DNA of 64,000 nt, from NCBI RefSeq assembly GCF_014322765.1, contig NZ_JAASTZ010000013.1, positions 1 through 64,000 of the forward strand. The letters are read 5' to 3'. The position numbers and the translations under genes were made by a program. Positions within the stretch are counted from its first letter, which is position 1. Each line of letters begins with the position of its first letter. The notes beneath the pieces were generated by a model, which was not told where the DNA came from, searched no databases, and saw nothing but the letters and a program-made list of their open reading frames with translations. Of the stretch, positions 9,155 to 16,537 are shown one piece after another. The stretch comes from Listeria immobilis. Its GTDB lineage: Bacteria; Bacillota; Bacilli; Lactobacillales; Listeriaceae.

Positions 9155-9246
9155 AAAAGAGCCCTTTCCTAAACTCAAGTAAACCGCCCCCCCAAAGTTA
9201 GACCAAAAATCTAACTTTGGGGGGGCAATACAAAGAAAGGGTGCTC
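9155..9246 (-). terminator. Compound terminator at the left island boundary
   Basis: Reading the minus strand, GAGCACCCTTTC (9246-9235) pairs with GAAAGGGCTC (9168-9159) and is followed by TTTTTTATTT. A second perfect hairpin sits inside its loop. It lies immediately after the ppiB-derived fragment, so it may be the original ppiB terminator now serving the island operon. Confidence 0.65.
9186..9226. repeat. Perfect 17-bp-arm palindrome, core shared with 44487-44511
   Basis: Arms GCCCCCCCAAAGTTAGA and TCTAACTTTGGGGGGGC flank the loop CCAAAAA. The central 25 bases are identical, in inverted orientation, to the core of the terminator after sufB at 44487-44511. It has no T-run of its own, so it looks like an inserted palindromic element inside a terminator loop. 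Confidence 0.8.
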
Positions 9247-9320
9247 AATTAATTATTTAATTATTAATCTTTTCAATCGTAACATCTGCACTGGTTTGTC
9301 TTGCTTGCCCGTTGGTAGAC
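9247..9320 (-). pseudogene. Fragment of ppiB 3' end (island left boundary repeat)
   Basis: These 74 bases match the last 74 bases of the intact ppiB locus (18404-18477) in the same orientation, with scattered substitutions and two single-base indels. Conceptual translation reads LPTGKQDKPV, then after a frameshift DVTIEKIN, against [21 protein letters not shown] in ppiB. It abuts the stop codon of the last ATP-grasp gene. This is the signature of insertion at the ppiB 3' end. Confidence 0.8.
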
Positions 9321-10543
9321 TATAAAATCACAAATTTTATACTTTTACACAAATAATTCTTCTTCAATAAAAGATCTTCATACATTTCTCCGCATATAAT
9401 AAAATATCCTAACCTATCCCACGATGACTTAGGAGGGGCAACAAATGAACCTATGTCTTTTGTCATTTTGTGTGCTAGAATACTTTCTTCATGCTTAACT
9501 AATAAGTTCAAATTCTTTACCTTTGACAATATACCGCTTTTTTCTGCATGAAAAAACTGAACTATTGTATATCTTTGATAATATTTATTAATTTCAAAAG
9601 AGCACCCAACCATCATTTTTATATATTCTTTCCTAAAATTAAAGTTATAAGATGAGCTTATAGCATTTGATATAAAATCTCCAGGCATTCTAGCTGCACA
9701 TTCAATCAGTATAGGAATATTTTCTTCAATTTTCCATTCAGCATGAAGAACTGCTGTCCCAACATCCGCTTCTTCTATTAACTTATTAATTTGACTATGA
9801 ATTGCTCTTTCTATGTTAGAATCTTCCATTGCTGGTACGTGATGTGCCATTTCGATGCACTCTTGATTCTCAGCCCCCTCTTTTAAAGTAATATTTTTAA
9901 AAACTATTTCTCCATCCTTTACTAAATACTCCGAGCTCACTTCATAACCAGCTAAATATTCCTCAACTATATACTCCCATTCAAGTCTATCTTCAGCTAC
10001 AGTTTTCTCGTTTTTCACAATTAGTGCATCTCTATATGCATCTCTAATTTCATCTTGATTTGAAATTATATATATTCCTATTGAAGCTTGCCTATTACTA
10101 GGTTTTAAAACAATTTTCTTTCCTTCAAAAAAGTCGTATAAGTCTTCTAATGATTTTATATTTAAAAATCTCGGATGTTTTAGATTAATTTTTTCACTAA
10201 ACTCTCTAAATTTCTTTTTATTGGTAAAAATGTCAGCTCCTTTTTTTCCAACAGATGGTAAACCTAAATATTCCGCCAACTCATTGGCAGCAGGAACACT
10301 GTATTCAAATCCTGGTATAACTCCATCTATTCTGGTATCACCTATATAAGAAATCACTTCTTCTAAAAATTTATCATTATTAACATATTCACAATAGATC
10401 ATTTCATGACTTATGCTAATCACATATTTATCTAAATTATTATAAACATTTTCACTTTCGATAATCACAACTGAATTTACTTCTGACATATTACAAATTT
10501 CTTCTATAAAAGCTTTATTTTTCCCAATTAGTAAAATATTCAT
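9320..10543 (-). CDS. ATP-grasp carboxylate-amine ligase 1 (island)
   Basis: Unassigned 407-residue ATP-grasp enzyme, the last gene of the island operon. An N-terminal preATP-grasp domain (about 1-100) begins MNILLIGKNK. The ATP-lysine is in IVLKPSN (K147). Candidate metal ligands are E269 (HAEW) and E281 in ECAARMPGD; the usual Asn two residues after that Glu is Ala283, a departure from the canonical E-x-N. The C-terminal VQFFHAEKSGIL segment resembles ligases of the L-amino-acid ligase type. The SD (AGGTGA) overlaps the pabA stop, so the two are coupled. The stop codon lies exactly at the ppiB-fragment junction. Amide bond formation between a carboxylate and an amine is expected; substrates are unknown. 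Confidence 0.82.
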   Translation of the reverse strand: MNILLIGKNKAFIEEICNMSEVNSVVIIESENVYNNLDKYVISISHEMIYCEYVNNDKFLEEVISYIGDTRIDGVIPGFEYSVPAANELAEYLGLPSVGKKGADIFTNKKKFREFSEKINLKHPRFLNIKSLEDLYDFFEGKKIVLKPSNRQASIGIYIISNQDEIRDAYRDALIVKNEKTVAEDRLEWEYIVEEYLAGYEVSSEYLVKDGEIVFKNITLKEGAENQECIEMAHHVPAMEDSNIERAIHSQINKLIEEADVGTAVLHAEWKIEENIPILIECAARMPGDFISNAISSSYNFNFRKEYIKMMVGCSFEINKYYQRYTIVQFFHAEKSGILSKVKNLNLLVKHEESILAHKMTKDIGSFVAPPKSSWDRLGYFIICGEMYEDLLLKKNYLCKSIKFVIL

Positions 10544-10550
10544 TTGTTCT

Positions 10551-11129
10551 TCACCTATGCCCTTCTCCTAAAACAAAATTCCGAATCATCTCAAGACCTT
10601 GTTTAGTAAGTATTGACTCCGGATGAAATTGAATTCCTTCAATATCATAGAATCGATGTCTGATTCCCATTATTAATCCATCCATTGTACGAGAAGTGAC
10701 TTCTAGCTCTTTCTCTGGGAAATGTTCTTCATTTACTACCAAAGAATGATACCTCGCAACATTCGTTATCGGTTCAATGCAATTAAATATCCTTTTATTA
10801 TCATGTTCAATTCGATCAATTTTACCATGACAGATATAGGGCGCATGTTTGATTTCACCTCCAAAAAATTCGGCAATTATTTGATGCCCTAAACAAACAC
10901 CTAAAATTGGAACTCTTCCTTTGAAATGTTCTATAATTTTTTTCGTCTTCTCATAATCTTTTGGCGCTTTTGGTCCTGGTGAAAGTATTATTTTAGTGAT
11001 ATTATTTGCATTAAAATCTTTAAAATTGAGTTTATCATAATTTATTACTTTTACACTAGTTGTAAATTCAAGTGTGTATTGCATTAAATTGTATGTAAAA
11101 GAGTCATAGTGGTCAATTATTAGAATCAT
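10551..11129 (-). CDS. pabA: Aminodeoxychorismate synthase glutaminase subunit (PabA-like)
   Basis: Class I glutamine amidotransferase of 192 residues supplying ammonia to the PabB-like partner. Catalytic triad: Cys79 in GVCLGHQ, His169 and Glu171 in FHPES. The N-terminus MILIIDHYDSFTYNL and the LSPGPKAPKD oxyanion segment are typical of PabA/TrpG. ATG at 11129 has AAGGAG upstream and lies 4 bases after the pabB stop; a longer frame starting at 11174 would overlap pabB. Listeria also carries folate pab genes elsewhere as far as I know, so this copy is probably dedicated to the island pathway. Confidence 0.9.
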   Translation of the reverse strand: MILIIDHYDSFTYNLMQYTLEFTTSVKVINYDKLNFKDFNANNITKIILSPGPKAPKDYEKTKKIIEHFKGRVPILGVCLGHQIIAEFFGGEIKHAPYICHGKIDRIEHDNKRIFNCIEPITNVARYHSLVVNEEHFPEKELEVTSRTMDGLIMGIRHRFYDIEGIQFHPESILTKQGLEMIRNFVLGEGHR

Positions 11130-11133
11130 ATAT

Positions 11134-12513
11134 TCACTCCTTAAATATAGTTGACTTACGACATAATCCTGCAATTATTGCTTCCCCTTTATCAAGCGTT
11201 TCTTGATATTCTTTTGATTCAACTGAATCAAAAACAACGCCACCTCCCAGTGATAAGCTAGCATTATTTTTATCAAGAAAAATTGTTCTTATCAATATAT
11301 TTAAATCAAAATCCAGACTATCAAAAGAAACTCGACCTAAAGAACCTGTATACAGAGACCTTTTTAAGGGTTCACTTTCTAAAATCACTTCCATTGCTCT
11401 TTTTTTAGGACACCCAGTTATTGATCCCCCAGGAAAAGTTTCGCGAATTATTTTTCCAAAAGTAATGTCATCCTTTAATTCAGCTGAAACTTTAGAAACC
11501 AGTTGTAGAACTGATGCATATTTTTCAATAAACATTAAACCTTCAACTCGAACAGTGCCTGGTTTTGCAATTCTGCCTAAATCATTTCTAAGCAAATCAA
11601 CAATCATTGTATTTTCAGAACGCTCTTTTTCTGAATTCAAAAGACTTTCATAGTTTCTTTGCTCCTCTACTTTATTGTTCCCGCTAGGGCGTGTTCCCTT
11701 AATTGGTTCGGTTTTTATTCCATTATTTCTCTTACTTAAAAAGCATTCTGGACTTGTTGACAAGATAGCTAAATTATTATTTTTAAAATAAGCCGAATAA
11801 GGAGCTGGATTTGACCTTCTAATTTTATTATATATTTCAATAGGTTTTTCTTTAATTGTCCATGTAAACCTTTGACTCATATTAACTTGATAAATGTGAC
11901 CATCAAAAATATACTTTTTAATATCCTTAAGTTTATCAATATAATTATCATATTTAAAATTACTTTTTATTTTGTTTGTATAATCAATTTCATCTCGATT
12001 CTCATATTTTTGATCACAATTAAGTTTAATTTCCTTTTTAAATCTTGAAATCAAACTATCCTTAGTCATAGTTACATTGGTAATATTTATATAAGTATAA
12101 TTTCCGGTATGACAATTATAAACCAAATTATCTTTACAAACATAGAAAGCAACATCAAAAAAAGAATCTTCCTTCTCTTTATTGCTTTTTATTCCCATCA
12201 GTCTTTCACCAAAATCATAACTTAAATATACATAAAAATTTGGTCTTAAATTTCCTTCTTCAATTTCTTTTCCAATAGATGACCACTTGTTTATAAAATC
12301 ATCAATTTCTGCTATTATTCTATCCGCCTTCTTCTCTTCCACTAGAAGTTCAAGTGAATCAATTACATTCCAGCCAATATAGCTTTTTTCCTCCTTTCCA
12401 ATTGAGCTAGAATTATCTAAGAAAAAAATATTCTTATGTTGATTATCTAAATTCCGAACTAAGTCAAAGACATTATTATTTTGAAACTCTAATAAAGTGC
12501 TGTTAACCTTCAT
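11134..12513 (-). CDS. pabB: Aminodeoxychorismate synthase component I (PabB-like)
   Basis: Chorismate-binding enzyme of 459 residues that converts chorismate plus ammonia to 4-amino-4-deoxychorismate. The residue that separates PabB from anthranilate synthase is the lysine of PIKGTRP (K272 here); TrpE has PIAGT. Other family motifs: TSPECFL, ENTMIVDLLRNDLGR, FPGGSITGCPKKRAME and the GGGVV end. The start overlaps the preceding ATP-grasp stop by 4 bases (ATGA). No ADC lyase (PabC) is present, so the product is not simply sent to p-aminobenzoate within this cluster. Confidence 0.9.
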   Translation of the reverse strand: MKVNSTLLEFQNNNVFDLVRNLDNQHKNIFFLDNSSSIGKEEKSYIGWNVIDSLELLVEEKKADRIIAEIDDFINKWSSIGKEIEEGNLRPNFYVYLSYDFGERLMGIKSNKEKEDSFFDVAFYVCKDNLVYNCHTGNYTYINITNVTMTKDSLISRFKKEIKLNCDQKYENRDEIDYTNKIKSNFKYDNYIDKLKDIKKYIFDGHIYQVNMSQRFTWTIKEKPIEIYNKIRRSNPAPYSAYFKNNNLAILSTSPECFLSKRNNGIKTEPIKGTRPSGNNKVEEQRNYESLLNSEKERSENTMIVDLLRNDLGRIAKPGTVRVEGLMFIEKYASVLQLVSKVSAELKDDITFGKIIRETFPGGSITGCPKKRAMEVILESEPLKRSLYTGSLGRVSFDSLDFDLNILIRTIFLDKNNASLSLGGGVVFDSVESKEYQETLDKGEAIIAGLCRKSTIFKE

Positions 12514-13724
12514 AGCTCTCCCTCCACTTGAACAAAAGTATCTAAATTAAGATGAATTTTTTTGAACTTTCTCATCATTTCACATACACTATTTGCATGT
12601 ATAAAAATATCTCCTATTCTTTCATGAGAAGCATTTGGTTTATTGACAATCTGGCCAACATCGACTAAATAATCAATTTTTATTATATCTTTTATATCTG
12701 CTTCTTTTTCATTTAGAAGTGATAATACCCTACCTTTTTGATTAATAGGAATTTGTAATGAACCAGAAATCCCACTAATTATTTTAATTTCTGGAATAAA
12801 TTTTTCCCCAATTTCTACCATGACAAAGCTGTCAATAATATCAATATTAGTTTGAATCTTCAAGTTTTCTGGAATCGCACTTCCAGCTGGCCTGATAGCA
12901 ATCTCACAAAAACATATTTCATTTTCCCCCTTAAAACATTCCAAATGTGTAACACCATTTTGCACTTCTAAAGCTTTGAGTATTTCTCTATTATATTTAA
13001 TTAATTCTTTAAACAAAGAAGAACTCATATCTAAAGCAATAGTTCCAACAAAATTATACTTTTTAAAATCAATCAATGGTACTGGATAAAAGCTAGCATA
13101 TGCAAATTTGATTTTCCCATCTTGAATAATTGCGTCAATATGATACTCTTCTCCATGTACAAATTCTTCCAACAAAACACCTTTTTCAAAGTGATAAAGT
13201 TCTGTTTCTTGAGTGAATTTCTGAAAATACTCTATCCACGCTTCCTTTGATTTTATTTGTTTTACTCCAATAGCACCCATGCCCTGTTTTGGTTTTGCAA
13301 CCACGTCTTTAAATTCATCTAAAAATCTGAAACCATCTTCTAAGTCCTTGACCTCAATATAATTTGGAACTCTAATATTCTTTTTTATTAAAATATCTTT
13401 CATTTTTGCTTTATCACGAAATTTCTCAACTTCCCCCGCACCTATTCCATCAATTGAAAATTTATCTCTTAGTTCAGCAGCAACACGAACACCTTTTTCT
13501 CCTGGAGCTATGATTGCTTTAATTTTTTTATCAAAATTAGATAAAATCGCACTTATTTGTTCTGTGTTTGATAAGTTATCCATTTGAAAAAAATAATCAC
13601 ATAAATTCACATCAGGAGGAACCACTGTTTTATCTGAAAACACAATTGTTTTTAATCCCCTTCGTCTGATTGCTTTAAGAACTTCTTCTCTTCTTCCAAG
13701 GCAAACACAATATTCTTTATCCAT
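12510..13724 (-). CDS. ATP-grasp ligase 2 (island)
   Basis: 404-residue ATP-grasp protein. PreATP-grasp domain about 1-95, ATP-lysine K144 in VVAKPKQGMGAIG, putative metal ligands E262 (HLEC) and E274 (FCEIAIRPAGS). The canonical Asn after the second Glu is replaced by Ala276, as in ligase 1. Cys6 and Cys8 near the N-terminus and the FCFCE-like segment are unusual. ATG at 13724 has AAGGA about 8 bases upstream; the ATG at 13733 has no spacing. It overlaps the previous gene by 8 bases and pabB by 4. Function is inferred only from fold: carboxylate-amine ligation. Confidence 0.82.
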   Translation of the reverse strand: MDKEYCVCLGRREEVLKAIRRRGLKTIVFSDKTVVPPDVNLCDYFFQMDNLSNTEQISAILSNFDKKIKAIIAPGEKGVRVAAELRDKFSIDGIGAGEVEKFRDKAKMKDILIKKNIRVPNYIEVKDLEDGFRFLDEFKDVVAKPKQGMGAIGVKQIKSKEAWIEYFQKFTQETELYHFEKGVLLEEFVHGEEYHIDAIIQDGKIKFAYASFYPVPLIDFKKYNFVGTIALDMSSSLFKELIKYNREILKALEVQNGVTHLECFKGENEICFCEIAIRPAGSAIPENLKIQTNIDIIDSFVMVEIGEKFIPEIKIISGISGSLQIPINQKGRVLSLLNEKEADIKDIIKIDYLVDVGQIVNKPNASHERIGDIFIHANSVCEMMRKFKKIHLNLDTFVQVEGEL

Positions 13725-14964
13725 TAGTATCATCCTTCATCATAATTTCAGCATTTTTTTGCAATGATATAACTGATTTTTCGACAGATTCGTAACTTTC
13801 GGAACTAAAATATGCAAATAAAGCCAGCCTTCCTCTATTATCATCTAGCTTTTCAACTACACTTCCTTGTTCAACTTTATATTCCATATCTAAAAAGTTT
13901 TTATCTTTTATTAAATCATTTAAGTTTTCGATCTCTAAAAACGTCCCTTTTTTAGGCGAATGAATAAATCGAATATAACCATAACCATTTTCTTTAAATT
14001 CTTCTTCATATTTTTTCCCAATACAATTTTCAATAATTATTTTATAAAAATCCAAGTTTAATACTTTACTAAGCATCTCCGCAATAAATCCTCCCCCCAC
14101 CCTCGGATTTAATTCAATTAAATGAACCCCATCCTGATTAATTTTTATCTCGGTATGTGTAATTCCAGTATGTATATCAAAAATTTTATGAATCTTGTTT
14201 ACATAAGAAATAATTTGTTGCTTTTCTAAATCACTCAGACTTACTGCTGGTATAATATGACCATTTTCAACATTTGTAAATTTTTCATTAAAAACCTTTT
14301 CTGTAATCATTATTGAATTTACTTTTCCATATTCAACAATACTTTCAACTGAAAATTCCTTTCCTTCAATATATGGTTCAACCAAAACTTGTTTAGAAAA
14401 AATTTGTCCTAACGCTCCATAATTAAGATTCTTTACATTTTTTTCAAATGCTTTTAGTAAATCATCTAATGAGTTTACTTTTTCTACATTTATACTTCCA
14501 AATCCATTTAAAGGCTTGACTACACTTGGAAACCACAAATTATCCTTCTGTTGTAAAATTGCACTAATTGTAGAAAATTTAAAATAATCCCCTTCAAACA
14601 TTCCCTTCTTTTTCATCTTTTCTCTAGTTTTTTCTTTTGACATAGAATTTTCTATAGCCTCTGTTCCAAAATATGGTAAACCTAATCTTTTAGCCACTAA
14701 ATTTACTAAAGGTGGCAAAAACACATGACCAGCTAATACACCATCAAACGAAATTTCTTTAAAAAATTCTTCTATTATTTTAAAACTTTCTTCTTCTTGA
14801 AAATAATTGATTTGTATATAGTAATCAATATTGAATTTCTCAATAGAACTTAATTCTTCTTCAGCCATGGCTGTTGCAAGAATCACCTCATAACCTAGTC
14901 TCTTTGAATGTTTCATATACTTTCTACCAAAAATATAATTACCAATAATCAAAATTCTTTTCAT
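13717..14964 (-). CDS. ATP-grasp ligase 3 (island), canonical active site
   Basis: 415-residue ATP-grasp enzyme with the most conventional active site of the three: ATP-lysine K150 in SVVKPLNGFGSINV, E272 in HTEIK, and the full metal loop E284-x-N286-x-R288 in LIELNPRVGGGFIAEM. PreATP-grasp domain is about 1-100. The start overlaps the chorismate mutase stop by 4 bases (ATGA), so translation is coupled. It resembles amino-acid ligases of the carboxylate-amine type (PF02655/PF13535-like). Its place directly after the mutase suggests it may act first on the aromatic product; this is inference. Confidence 0.85.
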   Translation of the reverse strand: MKRILIIGNYIFGRKYMKHSKRLGYEVILATAMAEEELSSIEKFNIDYYIQINYFQEEESFKIIEEFFKEISFDGVLAGHVFLPPLVNLVAKRLGLPYFGTEAIENSMSKEKTREKMKKKGMFEGDYFKFSTISAILQQKDNLWFPSVVKPLNGFGSINVEKVNSLDDLLKAFEKNVKNLNYGALGQIFSKQVLVEPYIEGKEFSVESIVEYGKVNSIMITEKVFNEKFTNVENGHIIPAVSLSDLEKQQIISYVNKIHKIFDIHTGITHTEIKINQDGVHLIELNPRVGGGFIAEMLSKVLNLDFYKIIIENCIGKKYEEEFKENGYGYIRFIHSPKKGTFLEIENLNDLIKDKNFLDMEYKVEQGSVVEKLDDNRGRLALFAYFSSESYESVEKSVISLQKNAEIMMKDDTNG

Positions 14965-15251
14965 TCAGATTCCATCCCCGTTTCAAATATTTCTTCTTCC
15001 AATTTACATGAATATGAAACTATTAAACTAAAAATGTCTTCAATAAATTCTCCATCTATTTGTAATTTTTCTGCAAATGCTTTTCTGTCCTTCAATAATT
15101 CAGACACTCTATCTTCCTGCATAATATTTATTTTTTTATCTAATTTTATTTTTCCAATAGATTGTACAATCATACTGCGTTCTTTAATATTTTCTATTAA
15201 TCTAAAATCTAGTTCATTAATAAGTTTTCTATGCTCCTTAATTGTATCCAA
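14961..15251 (-). CDS. AroQ-type chorismate mutase (possible aminodeoxychorismate mutase)
   Basis: 96-residue all-helical chorismate mutase, AroQ alpha class. By alignment to the E. coli P-protein domain, R8, R25, K34/K36 and R48 match the active-site Arg11, Arg28, Lys39 and Arg51. The E52 position is V49, and the Q88 position is E85 (a Glu there also occurs in the yeast enzyme). The altered pocket next to pabAB makes a PapB-like role on 4-amino-4-deoxychorismate conceivable. The start is TTG, supported by GGGAGG nine bases upstream; no ATG would fit. It lies 16 bases after the U32 gene and overlaps ATP-grasp 3. Confidence 0.82.
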   Translation of the reverse strand: MDTIKEHRKLINELDFRLIENIKERSMIVQSIGKIKLDKKINIMQEDRVSELLKDRKAFAEKLQIDGEFIEDIFSLIVSYSCKLEEEIFETGMESE

Positions 15252-15267
15252 ATAAATTTACCTCCCG

Positions 15268-16350
15268 CTATAATTTTTCTATTTCTTTAGTCTGATACTC
15301 AATATTTGCTAAATGATTTTTTCTAAATTCTTCATTAATAAAAATTGCCCTTTTAGCAAAAGAATAACAATGTTTACATTTTTCACCACATTCTAGTTTA
15401 TTGCATTCTCCTATTAGAAATTTGTTTAGATGCTTATTTAGCTTCGAATTATCAATAAAAACATTATCTATATATTTGTTTGGAGTAGAGACATCATGAT
15501 AGCCAAAATGCTGTATTAGATCAAGCAAATTCCCATTATATTTTCTCTCTGTATACGCTTTACAACGCTTGATTAACAAGTCTGTTGGAGTCGCACGATC
15601 AATGATTTTTATATGGTTGTATCCTAATTCCTCATAAAACTGAACATCTTCTGGTCGAATAATATCTGAAATCAAGTAATTAACTGGATCTAACACTCTT
15701 TTTTTAGAACAACCTAAATAACAATAATCTGTGCCCACATTTTTTCCTGTTACACGTGAAGATTGACCTAGGAACGCTTGATGATAAGATAATATTGGAC
15801 ATTCATAAAGACAATTATTATTAACAATTAACTCTAAATCAAGATCAGTCGAATCTCTTAAATCTTTTAAAAGCGAAAAGTTTCTATTAACTGTCATTGG
15901 ATCTAATACGATACAATCCGCCCCCATTTCTTCCCAACGCCGGATTTTACTTACAGAATTAACACACACACTAGAAGAGACTTTTACCTTCATTTTTGGA
16001 TAATTTTTCTTCACATAGCGTAAAAAAATAGGAATGGAAATAGTTAGATAATCCACCTCTATTTCATTAAGCCAATCAAAGAGTTCTTTTAACTCGTTCT
16101 TCCCCTTTTTAGTAAACTCTTCATTACCTAAAAAAGGATTATTAAAAGTATAATTAAATGTTAAATCATTATGGTGGGCTTGTTTCACATGTTCTATAAC
16201 TTTATCTCGATTTATTGAATCTAAATTTGTAGTCTCTAATCCGCCTCCAACAAAATCATTAGTTAATTTCCCAAATAAGTTAGTTACATCAGTTCCTTTA
16301 ATTCCCTCAATTAGTTTATCATCAAAATTAGTTGCTACCGATATTTTCAT
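15268..16350 (-). CDS. U32-family (peptidase U32-like) Fe-S protein
   Basis: 360-residue TIM-barrel-like protein of the U32 family, first gene of the island operon. Cysteines occur in two groups: C180-x3-C184 with C210-x3-C214 (NNNCLYECPILSYH and DYCYLGCSKKR, the U32 signature region), and C316, C321, C325, C328 near the C-terminus. The first set probably binds a 4Fe-4S cluster as in UbiU/UbiV, TrhP and RlhA. Those characterised relatives perform oxygen-independent hydroxylation, with prephenate implicated as oxygen source for TrhP/RlhA. The neighbouring chorismate mutase would supply prephenate. Protease activity is unlikely. GGAGGGG sits 7 bases before the ATG. Confidence 0.8.
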   Translation of the reverse strand: MKISVATNFDDKLIEGIKGTDVTNLFGKLTNDFVGGGLETTNLDSINRDKVIEHVKQAHHNDLTFNYTFNNPFLGNEEFTKKGKNELKELFDWLNEIEVDYLTISIPIFLRYVKKNYPKMKVKVSSSVCVNSVSKIRRWEEMGADCIVLDPMTVNRNFSLLKDLRDSTDLDLELIVNNNCLYECPILSYHQAFLGQSSRVTGKNVGTDYCYLGCSKKRVLDPVNYLISDIIRPEDVQFYEELGYNHIKIIDRATPTDLLIKRCKAYTERKYNGNLLDLIQHFGYHDVSTPNKYIDNVFIDNSKLNKHLNKFLIGECNKLECGEKCKHCYSFAKRAIFINEEFRKNHLANIEYQTKEIEKL

Positions 16351-16389
16351 TTACTTCCCCTCCAATGTTGTCTTAAAATAGCTATTCTT

Positions 16390-16418
16390 TATATAATGAA
16401 CAAAGGTCCCTAAAACAA
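16390..16418 (-). promoter_or_regulatory. Candidate promoter of the island operon
   Basis: Minus strand TTGTTT (16418-16413), a 17-base spacer and TATATA (16395-16390), 40 bases before the U32 start. The -35 is weak, which would suit an activated promoter. Confidence 0.45.
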
Positions 16419-16424
16419 AATTTT

Positions 16425-16447
16425 ATTAATAAGTTAGAATTATTAAT
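16425..16447. promoter_or_regulatory. Candidate operator in the divergent intergenic region
   Basis: Perfect inverted repeat ATTAATAA-7-TTATTAAT between the divergent U32 operon and the SgrR-like regulator. It sits just upstream of the candidate minus-strand -35, a plausible binding site for the regulator. The region is very AT-rich, so chance is possible. Confidence 0.35.
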
Positions 16448-16537
16448 ATTTAATAAATTATCTTATAGATTATGATTCAAAAAAAGTGTAAAATGAAATA
16501 AAAAAGTATCCCTTTTATTAGTTAGGAAGTGTACAAC

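Noticed and set aside
11134-12513. Anthranilate synthase TrpE
   Set aside because: The PIKGT lysine is the PabB signature; TrpE has PIAGT, and no other trp genes are present.
16529-16537. GTG at 16529 as start of the SgrR-like regulator
   Set aside because: It overlaps the AGGAAG ribosome site, which is correctly spaced for the TTG at 16538.
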